This document shows, in pieces, positions 26,500-38,100 of a stretch of DNA of 64,000 nt (the stretch's first letter is position 1; every line of letters begins with the position of its first letter). The notes beneath the pieces were generated by a model. It searched no databases. It had not been told where the DNA came from and saw only the letters and a program-made list of their open reading frames with translations. The stretch spans positions 71,396,421 through 71,460,420 of the forward strand of contig NC_077246.1 in NCBI RefSeq assembly GCF_947179165.1, in the 5' to 3' direction. A program made the position numbers and the translations under genes. The DNA comes from Solanum dulcamara (Eukaryota > Streptophyta > Magnoliopsida > Solanales > Solanaceae).

Positions 26500-27845
26500 G
26501 GAAGAATCCAAGAAATTTCGACACGGCCCCCCGGCACCTAAAAAATCTGTGGGCTAACATACACGAAAAACTTGCAAAATCGCCTAATTCCTATTGCGTC
26601 GCCAATAAAATGCTCCTGAACCCCTTTAGAGCGCCGCCGGAGCTACTAGAGTCGTTCCCCAGGTCATTACGGACGCTACTATTGAAGAATCCAAGAAAAT
26701 TTGACTCGAACCCCCCGGCACCTAAAAAATCCGTGGGTTAACACACACGAAAAACTGGCAAAATCGCCTAATTCCTATTGCGTCGCAAATAAAATACTCC
26801 TAAACCACTCTATAGTGCCTCCGGGGCCACTGGAGTCTTTCCCCAGGTCGTTACGGACGCTACTCTAGAAGAATATAAGAAAATTCGACCCGTACCCCCG
26901 GCACCTAAAAAATCCGTTGGCTAACACATACGAAAAACTGGCAAAAATACCTAATTCCTATTGCGTCGCTAATAAAATCATCCTAAACCCCTCTAAAGCG
27001 CCGCCGGGGCTACTGGAGTCGGTCCCCAGGTTGTTACGGACTCTACTATAGAAGAATCCAAGAAATTTTGACCCGGACCCCCGGCACCTAAAAGATCTGT
27101 GGGCTAACACACATGAAAAACTAGAAAAATTGCCTAATTCCTATTGCATCGCCAATAAAATGCTCCTAAACCCCTCTAAAGCGCCGCCGGGGCTACAGGA
27201 GTCGTTCCCAAGGTCGTTACGGACGCTACTATGGAAGAATCCAAGAAAATTCGATCTGAACCCCGACACCTAAAATATTCGTGGGCTAACACACACGAAA
27301 AACTGGCAAAATCGCCTAATTTTAATTGCGTCTCCAATAAAATGCTCTTAAACCCCTCTAAAGCGCCGCCGGGGTTACTGGAGTCAATCCCCAGGTCATT
27401 ACAGACCCTACGATCGAAGAATCCAAGAAAGTTTGACCTGAACCCCCGGCACCTAAAATATCTGTGGGCTAACTCACACGAAAAAGTGGCAAAATCGCCT
27501 AATTCCTATTGCACCGCCAATAAAATGCTCTTGAACCCCTTTATAGCGCCGCCGGGGCTACTGGAGTTGTTCCCCATGTCGTTACGGATCCTAGAAATGG
27601 AAGAATCTAAGAAATTTAGACACGGTCCCCCGACACGTAAAAATTCTGTGGCTAACACACACGAAAAATTGGCAAAATTGCCTAATTCCTATTGCGTCGC
27701 CAATAAAATGCTCATAAACCCCTCTAAAGCGCCGTCGGGGCTACTAGAGTCGTTTCACAGGTCGTTACGGATGCTACTATGGAAGAATCCAAGAAAATGC
27801 GACCCGGACCCCCGGCACCTAAAACTTTTGTGGTCTAACACACAC
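26500..27845 (+). repeat. Diverged third copy of the seven-monomer block
   Basis: Repeats the monomer order of 19560-20915 and 21573-22927, including GAGTCGGTCCCC (about 27,016), CCTACGATCGAAG (about 27,407) and GATCCTAGAAATGGAAGAATC (about 27,587). The CGATCG monomer sits 4926 bp after the copy at about 22,483 and the block merges into the 27854-28481 duplicate at the same offset. Blocks 21573-23555 and 26500-28481 are therefore one larger duplicated unit. Confidence 0.78.
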
Positions 27846-27853
27846 GAAAAACT

Positions 27854-28481
27854 AGCAAAATCACCTAATTCCTATTGTATCCCCAATAATATGCTCCTAA
27901 ACCCCTCTAAAGCATCGCCGGGGCTACCGGAGTCGTTCCCAGGTCATTACAGATGCTACTATGGAAGAATCTAAGAAAATGGGATCCGGACCCCCGGCAC
28001 CTAAAAAATCTGTGGGCTAACACACACGAAAAACTGGCAAAATCGGCTAATTTGTATTGCGTCGGTAATAAAATGCTCCTAAACCCCTCTATAGCATAGT
28101 CGGGGCTACTATAGTCTTTCCCTAGGTTGTTACGGACGCTACTATAGAAGAATGCAAGAAAATTTGACCTGAACCCCCGGCACCTAAACAATATGTGGGT
28201 TAACACACACGAAAAATGCACAATCGTCTAATTCATATTGCATCGCCAATAAAATGCTCCTAACCTCCTCTATAGCGCCGCCGAGGTTACTGGAGTCGTT
28301 CCCCTGGTCGTTAAGGACGCTACTATGGAAGAATCCAAGAAAAATCGACTTGGACTCGTGGCACCTAAACAATCTGTGGGCTAACACACACGAAAAACTG
28401 GTAAATTCGCCTAATTTCTATTGCATCGCTAATACAATGCTCCTAAACCCCTCTAAAGCGCCGCCTGAGCTACTGGAGTTT
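27854..28481 (+). repeat. Second copy of 22928-23555
   Basis: Keeps the GGATCCGGACC, GTCGGTAAT, GCATAGTCGGGG and CTTGGACTCGTGG markers. At about 28,482 the match to the 23.5-kb copy stops abruptly, in the middle of a monomer, and sequence of a different lineage begins. Confidence 0.83.
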
Positions 28482-28790
28482 TTCCCCAGGTCGTTACAGA
28501 CCCTACGATCGAGGAATCCAAGAAAGTTTGACCCGAACCCCTGGCAACTAAAATATCCGTGGGCTAACTCACACGAAAAAGTGGCAAAATCCCCTAATTC
28601 CTATTGCACCGCCAATAAAATGCTCTTGAACCCCTTTAGAGCACCGCCGGGGCTACTGGAGTCGTTCCCCAGGTCGTTACGGATGCTAGAAATGGAAGAA
28701 TCTAAGAAATTTAGACACGGTCCCCCGACACATAAAAATTCTGTGGCTAATACACACAAATAATTGGCAAAATTGCCTAATTCCTATTGC
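28482..28790 (+). repeat. Transferred patch of 20.45-20.76 kb type, adds one monomer
   Basis: Within a block that otherwise follows 22928-24610, this stretch matches the lineage at 20,450-20,760: CCTACGATCGAGG, TGGCAACTAAAATATCC, ATGCTAGAAATGGAAG, then ACACACAAATAATTGG. That last variant is shared with 20,720-20,735 but not with the 22.7-kb or 27.65-kb relatives, so the 20.7-kb type is the better match there. Before the patch the offset to the 23-kb block is 4926 bp and after it 5109 bp, a gain of exactly 183 bp. Gene conversion or a double unequal exchange are both possible explanations. Confidence 0.78.
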
Positions 28791-29700
28791 GTCGCCAATA
28801 AAATGCTCCTAAACCCCTCTATAGCGCCGTCGGGGCTACTGGAGCCGTTCCACAGGTCATTACGGATACTACTATGGAAGAATCCAAGAAAAATTGACCC
28901 GGACCACCGGCACCTAAAATATCTGTGGGCAAACACACACGAAAAAGTGGCAAAACTGCCTTATTCCTATTGCGTCTCAAATAAAATGCTCCTAAACCCT
29001 CTATAGCGCCGCCGGGGCTACTGGAGTCATTCCCCAGGTCGTTACGGATGCTAAAAATGGAAAAATCCAAGAAATTTAGATACGGCCCCCCGACACGTAA
29101 AAAATCCTTCGGCTAATACACACGAAAAACTGGCAAAATCGCCTAATTCCTACTGCTTCTCAAATAAAATGCTCCTAAACCCCTCTAAAGAATCGACGGG
29201 GCTACTGAAGTCATTCCCAGGTCGTTACGGATGCTACTATGGAAGAAATTAAGAAAATTCAACCCGTACCCCCGGCACCTAAAAAATCCGTTGGCGAACA
29301 TACACAAAAAACTTGCAAAATTGCGTAATTTCTATTGTGTCGCCAATAAAATGCTCCTGAACCCCTCTAAAGCGCCGCCGGGACTACTGGATTGATTCCC
29401 CAGGTCGTTACGGATGCTACTATGGAAGTATCCAAGAAGATTTGACCCGAACCCCCGGCACCTAAAAAATCTGTGGGTTAACACACACGAACAATTGGCA
29501 AAATTGCCTAATTCCTATTGCGCCCCCAAATCAATGCTCCTAAACCCCTCTATAGCGCCGTTGGAGCTACTGGTGTCGTTCTCCAGGTCGTTAGGGATGC
29601 TACTATGGAAGAATCCAAGAAAATTCGACCCGAACCCTCGGCACCTAAAAAATCTATGGGCTAACACACACGAAAAACTGGATAAAATCGCCTAATTCCT
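28791..29700 (+). repeat. Partial third copy of the 23.7-24.6 kb segment
   Basis: Follows 23,682-24,600 at an offset of about 5109 bp. Shared variants include GAGCCGTTCCACAGG, GCAAAACTGCCTTA, GATACGGCCCCCCG, CGTTGGCGAACATACAC and CTACTGGATTGATTCC. It ends near 29,700, shortly before the second full copy begins at about 29,793. Confidence 0.78.
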
Positions 29701-29792
29701 ATTGCATCGCCAATAAAATGCTCTAGAACCCCTTTAAAGAGCCTCCAGGGCTACTGGAGTCGTTCCCCAGGTCGTTACGGACGCTAATATGG

Positions 29793-32283
29793 AAGAATCC
29801 AAGAAAAATCGACTTGGACTCCTGGCACCTAAAAAATCTGTGGGATAACACACACGAAAAACTAGCAAATTCGCTTAATTTCTATTGCGTCGCTAATACA
29901 ATGCTCCTAAACCCCTCTAAAGCGCCGCCTGAGCTACTGGAGTAGTTACCAAGGTTGTTACGGACGTTACAATGGAAGAATCCAAGAAATTTTGACCCGA
30001 ACCCCCGGCACCTAAAAAATCTGTGGGCTAACACACACGAAAAACTGGCAAAATTGCCTAATTCCTATTGCGTCGCCAATAAAATGCTCCTAAACCCCTC
30101 TATAGCGCCGCCGAGTCTACTGTACCCATTCCACAGGTCGTTACGGATACTACAATGGAAGAATCCAAGAAAAACTGACCCGGACCCCCGGCACCTAAAA
30201 TATCCGTGAGCAAACACACACGAAAAAGTGGCAAAACTGCCTTATTCCTATTGCGTCTCAAATAAAATGCTCCTAAACCCCTCTATAGCGCCGTCGGGGC
30301 TACTAGAGTCAATCCCCAGGTTGTTACGGATGCTACAAATGGAAGAATCCAAGAAATTTAGATACGGCCCCCCGGCACGTAAAAAATCCTTGGGCTAATA
30401 CACACGAAAAACTGGCAAAATCGCCTAATTCCTACTGCTTCTCAAATAAAATGCTCCTAAACCCCTCTAAAGCATCGCCGGGGCTACTGAAGTCATTCCC
30501 AGGTCGTTACGGATGCTACTATGGAAGAAATTAAGAAAATTCAACCCGTACCCCCAGCACCTAAAAAATCCGTTGGCAAACATACACAAAAAACTTGTAA
30601 AATTGCGTAATTCCTATTGTGTCGCCAATAAAATGCTCCTCAACCCCTCTAAAGCGTCGCCAGGGCTACTGGATTGATTCCCTAGGTCATTACGGATGCT
30701 ACTATGGAAGAATCCTAGAAGATTTGACCCGAACCCTCGGCACCTAAAAAATCTGTGGGTTAACACACAAAAAATTGGCAAAATCACCTAATTCCTATTG
30801 TGTCCACAAAACAATGCTCCTAAACCCCTCGATAGCGTCGTTGGGGCTACTGGTGTCGTTCACCAGGTCGTTAGCGATGCTACTATGGAAGAATCCAAGA
30901 AAATTCGACCCGAACCCCCTTCACCTAAAATATCCGTGGGCTAACACATACGAAAAACTGGCAAAATTGCCTAATTCCTATTGCGTCGCCAATAAAATGC
31001 TCTAGAACCCCTCTAAAGAGCCTCCAGGGCTACTGTAGTCGTTCCCCAGGTCGTTACGGATGCTACTATAGAAGAATTCAAGAAACTTTGACCCGGACCC
31101 CCTTCACCTAAAAAATCTGTGGGCTAACACACAAGAAATACTGGCAAAATCGCCTAATTCCTATTGCGTCGCCAATAAAATGCTCCTAAACCTCTCTATA
31201 GCCCCTACGGGGCTTCTACAGTCATTCCCTAGGTCGTTACAGACGCTAATATGGAAGAATCCAAGAAACTTTGACCCGTACCCCCGGCACCTAAAATATC
31301 ATTGGGCTAGCACACACGAAAAAGTAGCAAAATTGCTTAATTCCTATTGCGCCGCCAATAAAATGCTCCTAAACCCCTCTAAAGCACCGCCGGGGCTACT
31401 GGAGTCGTTCCCCAGGTCGTTACGGATGCTACTATGGAAGAATCCAAGAAAATTTGACCCGGACCCACGGCACCTAAAATATCTGTGGGCTAACACACAC
31501 GAAAAAGTGGCAAAATTGCTTCATACCTATTGTGCCGCCAATAAAATGCTCTTAAACCCCTCTAAAGCGCCGCCGGGGCTACTGGAGTCGATCCTCAGGA
31601 CGTTACGGATGCTACTATTCAAGAATTCAAGAAAAATTGTCCCGGACCCCCTTCACCTAAAAACTCCATGGGCTAACATACACGAAAAACTGGCAAAATT
31701 GCCTAATTCTATTGCGTCGCAAATAAAATGATCCTAAACCCCTCTAAAGCACCGCCGGAGCTAAGGAGTCGTTTCCCAGGTCGTAACGGACGCTACTATG
31801 GAAGAAATCAAAAAAATTCGACTCGAACTCCCAGTACCTAAAAATTCTGTGGGCTAACACACACAAAAAACTAGCAAAATTACCTAATTCCTATTGCGTC
31901 GCCAATAAAATGCTCCTAAACCCCTCTATTGCACCGCCGGGGCTACTAGAGTTATTCCCCAGGTCGTTACGGACGCTACTATCGAAGAAATTAAGAAAAA
32001 TCGACCAAGACCCCCGGCTCCTAAAAATTCGTGGGTTAACACACACGAAAAACTAGTAAAATCGCCTAATTTCTATTGCGTCGCCAATAAAATGCTCCTG
32101 AACCCCTCTAAAGTGCCGCCGGGGCTACTGGAGTCGTTCCCTAGGTGTTACGGATGCTACAATGGAAGAATCCAAGAAAATTTGACCCGAACCCCCGGCA
32201 CCTAAAACATCCGAGGGTTAACACACACGAAAACTTGCAAAATCACCTAATTCCTATTGTGTCGCCAATAAAATGCTCCTAAA
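29793..32283 (+). repeat. 2.5-kb, ~14-monomer block, copy B
   Basis: Carries the full marker series of 23400-25890, including the private two-base loss CCGGAGCTAAGGAGTCG at about 31,755 and the CATTGGGCTAGCACAC monomer at about 31,299. Small indels, such as ACACACAAAAAATTGG against ACACACGAAAAATTGG, shift the offset by a few bases. Similarity ends near 32,290. Confidence 0.85.
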
Positions 32284-34139
32284 CCCCTCTATAGCGCCAA
32301 CGGGGCTACTGGAGTCATTCCCCAGGTCGTTACGGACGCTATTATGGAAGAATCTAAGAAAATTCGACCCAGACCCCCGGCACCAAAAAAATCCGTTGGC
32401 TAACACACACGAAAAACTGGCAAAATCACCTAATTCCTATTGCATCGCAAATAAAATGAATCTAAACCCCTCTAAAGCACCACCGAGGCTACTGTAGTCA
32501 TCCCAGGTGGTTACGGACGCTATTAACAAAAAATCTAAGAAAATTTGACCCGGAACCCAGGCACCTAAAACATTTGTGGGCTAACACTCACGAAAAACTG
32601 GCAAAATCTCCTAATTCCTATTATGTCGCCAATAAAATGCTCCTAAACCCCTCTGTAGCACCTACGGGGCTACTGGAGTCATTCCCCAAGTCGTTACGGA
32701 CGCTACTATTGAAGAATCCAAGAAAATTTGACCCGGACCCCCGGCACCTAAAATATCCGTGGGCTAACACACACGAAAAAGTGGCAAAATTGCTTAATTC
32801 CTATTGCGTCGCCAATAAAATGCTCCTAAACCTCTCTAAAGCACCGCCGAGGCTACTGGAGTCGTTCCCCAGGTCGTTACGGACGCTACTATGGAAGAAT
32901 CCAAGAAAATTTGACCCGAACCCCCGGCACCTAAAAAATCTATGGGCTAACACACGAAAAATTGGCAAAATCCCCTAAATCCTATTGCGTCGCCAATAAA
33001 ATGCTTCTAAACCCCTTTACAGCACCGCCGTAGCTACAGGAGTCATTTCCCAGGTCGTTACGGACACTACTATTGAAGAATCCAAGAAAATTTGACTCGG
33101 ACCCCTGGCACCTAAAAAATCCGTGGGCTAACACACACGAAAAACTGGCAAAATCGCCTAATTCCAATTGTGTCGCCAATAAAATGCTCCTAAACCTCTC
33201 TATAGTGCCGCCGGGGATATTGGAGTCTTTACCCAGGTCGTTACGGACTCTACTATAGAATAATGGAAGAAAATTCGACCCGTACCCCCAGCACCAAAAA
33301 AATCCGCGGGCTAACACACACGAAAAACTGGCAAAATTGCCTAATTCCTATTGCGTATCTAATAAAAAGCTCCTAAACCCCTAAAAAGCACCGCTGGTGC
33401 TACTGGAGTCATTTCCCAGGTCGTTACGAACTCTAATATGGATGAATTCAAGAAAATTTGACAAGGACCCCCGGCACCTAAAAAATATGTAAGATAATAC
33501 ATACGAAAAACTGGCAAAATTGCCTAATTCCTATTGCGTCACCAATAAAATTCTTTAAAACTCCTCTATAGCGCCGCCGGGGCTACTGGAGTCGTTCCCC
33601 AGGTCGTTACGGACGCTACTATGGAAGAATTCAAGAATATTCAAACCGGACCCCCGGTACCTAAAATATCCGTTGGCTAATAGACACGAAAAAATGGCAA
33701 AATTCCCTAATTCCTATTGCACCGCTAATAAAATGCTCTTAAACCCCTCTATAGAGCCGTCGGGGCTACTAGAGTCGTTCCCCAGGTCGTTACGGATGCT
33801 ACAATGGAAGAATGGAAGAAAATTCGACCCGTATCCCTAGTACCTAAAAAATTCGCGGGCTAACACACACGAAAAACTGGCAAAATCGCCTAATTCCTAT
33901 TGCGTCGCCAATAATATGCTCCTAAACCACTCTAAAGCGCCGCCGGAGCTACTAGAGTCGTTCCTCAGGTCGTTACGGATGCTACTATGGAAGAATCAGA
34001 GAAAACTCAACCCGGACCCCCGGCACCTAAAAACTCCTTACGATAATACCCACAAAAAACTAGCAAAATTGCCTAATTTTTATTGCGTCTCCAATAAAAT
34101 GCTTCTAAACCCCTCTACAGCGCCACCGGGTCTACTGGA

Positions 34140-34185
34140 GTCGTTCCCTAGGTCGTTACGGACATGAAAAACTGGCAAAATCGCC
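34140..34185 (+). repeat. Truncated monomer, 71-bp deletion at about 34163
   Basis: GGTCGTTACGGAC is joined directly to ATGAAAAACTGGC. Relative to the consensus, 71 bp are missing, from CGCTACTATGG through CTAACACAC. The two sides share the dinucleotide AC at the junction. Confidence 0.9.
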
Positions 34186-34419
34186 TAATTCCATTTGTAT
34201 CGCTAATAAAATGCTTCTAAACCTCCCTATAGCGCCGCTGGGGCTACTGGAGTCTTTCCCCAGGTCGTTACGGATGCTACTATGGAAGAATGGAAGAAAT
34301 TTTGACTCGTACCCCCGGCACCAAAAAATCCGCGGACTAACACACATGAAAAACTGGCAAAATCGCCTAATTCCTATTGCGTATCTAATAAAATACACCT
34401 AAACCCCTCTAAAGTACTG

Positions 34420-34455
34420 TCGGGGCTACTGGAGTCGTTACGTACGCTACTATGG
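34420..34455 (+). repeat. 12-bp deletion between internal GTCGTT repeats
   Basis: The usual GTCGTTCCCCAGGTCGTT is reduced to a single GTCGTT (34434-34439). The two hexamers are 12 bp apart in the consensus, so loss by slippage or recombination between these short direct repeats explains it exactly. Confidence 0.92.
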
Positions 34456-36088
34456 AAGAATCCAAGGAAATTCGACCCGGACCCCCGACACCTAAAATAT
34501 CCGTGGGCTAACACACACGAAAAATTGGCAAAATTGACTAATTCCAATTGCATCGCCAATAAAATGCTCCTAAACCTCTCTAAAGCGCCACTGGGGATAC
34601 TAGAGTCGTTCCCCAGGTCGTTACGGACGCTACTATAGAAGAATGGAAGAAATTTCGACCCGTACCCCCGGCACCTAAAAAATCCGTGGACTAACACACA
34701 TGAAAAACTGGTAAAATTGGTTAATTCCTATTGCGCCGCTAATAAAATGCTCCTAAACCCCTCTAAAGCATCGCCGGGGCTACTGGAGTCGTTCCCTAGA
34801 TCGTTATGGAAGCTACAATAGAAGAATCCAAGAAAATTTGACCCGGACCCCCGACACCTTAAAAATCCGTGGGCTAACACACACGAAAAACTGGCAAAAT
34901 CGTCTAATTCCTATTGCCTCGCCAATTCAATGCTCCTAAACCCCTCTGTAGCACCGCCGGGGCTACTAGAGTCGTTCCCCAAGTCGTTATGGACGCTACT
35001 ATGGAAGAATCAGAGAAAATTCAACTCGAACCCCCAGCACCTAAAAAATCCTTACGCTAATACACACGAAAAACTAGCAAAATTGCCTAATTTCTATTGC
35101 GTCTCCAATAAAATGCTTCTAAACCCCTCTACAGCGCCGCCGGGGCTACTGGAGTCGTTCCCCAAGTCGTTACAGACGCTACTATTGATGAATCCAAGAA
35201 ACTTTGACCCGAACCTCCGGCACCTAAAAAATCTGTGGGCTAATACACACGAAAAACTGGCAAAATCGCCTAATTCATATTGCGTCGCCAATAAAATGCT
35301 CCTAAACCCCTCATAAGTGCCGCCGGAGCTACTGGAGTCGTTCCCAGGTCGTTACGGACGCTACTTTAGAAGAATCCAAGAAACTTTGACCTGAACCCCC
35401 AGCACCTAAAAAATCAGTGGGCTAACACACAGAAAAAACTATTAAAATTGCCTAATTCCTACTGCGTTTCCAATAAAATGCTCCTAAACCCCTCTAAAGC
35501 GCCACCGGGGCTACAGGAGTCGTTCTCCAGGTCGTTACAGACGCTACTATAGAAGAATCCAAGAAAATATGACCCGGACCCCCGTCACCTAAAATATCTG
35601 TGGGCTAACACACACGAAAAACTGGCAAAATCACCTAATTCCTATTTCGTATCTAATAAAATACTCCTAAACCCCTCTAAAGCACCGCCGGGGCTACTAG
35701 AGTCGTTTTCCAGGTCATAACGGACGCTACTATGGAAGAATCCAAGAAATTTCGACCCGGACCCCCGGGACCTAAAATATCTGTGGGCTAACACACACGA
35801 AAAACAGGCAAAATCGCCTAATTCCTACTGCATCGCTAATAAAATGCTCCTAAGCCCCTCTAAAGCACCGCCGGGGCTACTGTAGTCGTTCCCCAGGTCA
35901 TTACGGATGCTACTATGGAAAAATCCAACAAATTTTAACCGGGACCCCGACACCTAAAAAATCTATGGGCTAACACACACGAAAAACTGGCAAAATCCCC
36001 TAATTCCTATTGCGTCGCCAATAAAATGCTCCAAAACCCCTCTATAGCACCTCCGGGGCTACTGAAGTCGTTCCCCAGGTCGTTACGG

Positions 36089-36449
36089 ACGCTACTATGG
36101 AAGAATCCAAGAAAATTTGACCCGGACCCCCGGCACCTAAAATGTCCGTGGGATAACACGAACGAAAAAGTGGCAAAATTGCTTAATTCCTACTGCGCCG
36201 CCAATAAAATGCTCCTAAATGCCTCTATAGAACCACCGGGGCTACTGAAGTCGTTCCCCAGGTCGTTACAGACTCTACTATGGAAAGATCTAAGAAAATT
36301 TGAACCAGACCCACGGGACCTAAAAAATCTGTGGGGCTAACACACACGAAAAACTGGCAAAATCGCCTAATTCCTATTACGTCGCAAATAAAATGCTCCT
36401 AAGCCCCTCTATAGCGCTTCCGGGGCTACTGCAGTCATTCCCTAGGTCG
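36089..36449 (+). repeat. Tandem dimer duplication, copy 1
   Basis: Nearly identical to 36456-36816 at an offset of 367 bp (2 x 183 + 1). Private shared variants are CTAAAATGTCCGTGGGATAAC, AACACGAACGAAAAAGTGG (as shorter runs), CTCCTAAATGCCTCTATAG, CTATGGAAAGATCTAAG and CTGTGGGGCTAAC. The extra G in TGTGGGGCTAAC explains the one-base excess. Confidence 0.9.
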
Positions 36450-36455
36450 TTACAG

Positions 36456-36816
36456 ACGCTACTATGGAAGAATCCAAGAAAATTTGACCCGGACCCCCGG
36501 CACCTAAAATGTCCGTGGGATAACACGAACGAAAAAGTGGCAAAATTGCTTAATTCCTACTGCGCCGCCAATAAAATGCTCCTAAATGCCTCTATAGAAC
36601 CACCGGGGCTACTGAAGTCGTTCTCCAGGTCGTTACAGACTCTACTATGGAAAGATCTAAGAAAATTCGAACCGGACCCACGGCACCTAAAAAATCTGTG
36701 GGGCTAACACACACGAAAAACTGGCAAAATCCCCTAATTCCTATTACGTCGCCAATAAAATGCTCCTAAACCTTTCTATAGCCCCTCCGGGGCTACTAGA
36801 GTCATTCCCTAGGTCG
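36456..36816 (+). repeat. Tandem dimer duplication, copy 2
   Basis: Repeats all private variants of copy 1 (36089-36449) with a few substitutions, such as GTTCTCCAGG for GTTCCCCAGG and GAACCGGACCC for GAACCAGACCC. Neighbouring monomers lack these variants, so the event is local and fairly young. Confidence 0.9.
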
Positions 36817-37850
36817 TTACGGACGCTAATATGGAAGAATCCAAGAAAATTTGACCCGGACCCCCGGCACCTAAAATATCCGTGGGCTAACACACACGAA
36901 AAAGTGGCAAAATTGCTTAATTTCTATTGCGCCGCCAATAAAATGCTCCTAAACCCCTCTAAAGCGCCGTCGGGGCTACTGGAGTCATTCCCCAGGTCGT
37001 TACGGATGCTAATATGTAAGAATCCAAGAAAATTTGACCCGTACCCCCGGCACCTAAAATATCCATGGGCTAACACACACGAAAAAGTGGCAAAATTGCT
37101 TAATACCTATTGTGCCGCCAATAAAATGCTCCTAAACCCCTCTAAAGTGCCGCCGGGGCTACTAGAGTCGTTCCTCAGGACGTTATGGATGCTACTATGA
37201 AGAATTCAATAAAAATTGACCCGTGCCCCTTTCACCTAAAAACTCCATGGGCTAAAACACACGAAAAACTGGCAAATTCGCCTAATTCTATTGCGTCGCA
37301 AATAAAATGATCCTAAACCCCTCTAAAGAACCACCGGAGCTACTAGAGTCGTTCCCCAGGTCCTAACGGACGCTACTATGGAAGAAATTAACAAAATTCT
37401 ACTCGAACTCTAGGTACCTAAAAATTCTGTGAGCTAACACACACGAAAAACTGACAAAATTGCCTAATTCCTATTGCGTCGCCAATAAAATGCTCCTAAA
37501 CCCCGCTATTGCACCGCCGGGGCTACTGGAGTCATTCCCAGGTCGTTACGGACACTACTATCGAAGAAATCAAGAAATATCGACCCAGACCCCCGACACC
37601 TAAAAATTCGTGGGTTCACACACACGAAAAACTAGCAAAATCTCCTAATTTCTATTGCGTCGCCAATAAAATGCTCCTGAACCCCTCTAAAGCGCCGCCG
37701 GGGCTACTCGAGTTGTTCCCTAGATGTTACGGATGCTACAATGGAAGAATCCAAGAAAATTTGATCCGAACCCCGGCACCTAAAAAATCCGAGGGTTAAC
37801 ACACATGAAAAACTTGCAAAATCACCTAATTCCTATTGCGTCGTCAATAA
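36740..37850 (+). repeat. Partial relative of the 24.8-25.9 kb block
   Basis: Follows 24,767-25,870 and 31,160-32,270 monomer by monomer. Markers are CTTAATTTCTATTGCGCC or its TTCC form, GTTCCTCAGGACGTTA, CTTTCACCTAAAAACTCC, CGCCTAATTCTATTGCG (one C lost), ATGATCCTAAACCCC and TTCCCTAGATGTTACGG. Here the CCGGAGCTACTAGAG is intact where the other two copies have lost two bases, so this copy split off before that deletion. Confidence 0.76.
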
Positions 37851-38100
37851 AATGCTCCTAAACCCCTCTATAGCGCCGCCGGGGCTACTGGAGTCGTTCC
37901 CCAGGTCGTTACGGACGCTACTATGGAAGAATCCAAGAAAATTCGAACCGGACCCCCGGCACCTAAAAAATCCGTGGGATAACACACATGAAAAACTGGC
38001 AAAATCCCCTAATTCCTACTGTGTTGCCAATAAAAAGCTCCTAAGCCCCTCTAAAGCACCGTCGGGGCTACTATTGTCGTTTCCCAGGTCGTTACGGATG
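37745..38100 (+). repeat. Two-monomer block repeated at 49126-49481
   Basis: Offset 11,381 bp, the longest clear duplication distance in the right half. Shared variants include ATCCGAGGGTTAACAC, GCGTCGTCAATAAAATGC, GTGGGATAACACACATG, GCCAATAAAAAGCTCC and GGGGCTACTATTGTCG. The offset is 62.2 monomers, so at least one out-of-register event lies between; the 39,852 and 43,232 deletions are candidates. Confidence 0.83.
37846..38028 (+). repeat. Representative full-length 183-bp monomer
   Basis: This copy is exactly 183 bp and close to consensus, so it works as a reference. Numbering from its AATAAA: an AATAAAATG block at 1-9, a GC-rich core at 29-41, two GTCGTT hexamers at 48-53 and 60-65 (12 bp apart), a purine-rich GAAGAATCCAAGAAAA stretch at 81-96, a C-rich block with two CCGG sites at about 104-114, an A-tract after CACCT at 120-125, CACACACG at about 138-145, and CTGGCAAAAT at 151-160. 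Read from the ATG at 7-9 there is no stop over 61 codons. Common subtype variants in the array are CTATAGC or CTAAAGC at 23-29, AAAAAATCC or AAAATATCC after CACCT, and GAATCCAAG or GAAATCAAG near 84-92. Confidence 0.93.

Larger units (their letters stand above)
32490..35900 (+). repeat. More degenerate array segment
   Basis: Monomers here carry more private changes than neighbours, for example TATTAACAAAAAATCTAAG (about 32,521), AATAAAAAGCTCC with CCTAAAAAGC (about 33,361), AATATGTAAGATAATACATACG (about 33,484) and ATTCTTTAAAACTCC (about 33,549). Two internal deletions (34,163 and 34,434) also lie here. Nothing other than satellite is visible. The impression of higher divergence is by eye only. 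Confidence 0.55.

Noticed and set aside
32490..35900. Embedded transposon remnant in the more diverged segment
   Set aside because: All lines still align to the satellite monomer. I saw no terminal repeats, target-site duplication or foreign coding sequence.
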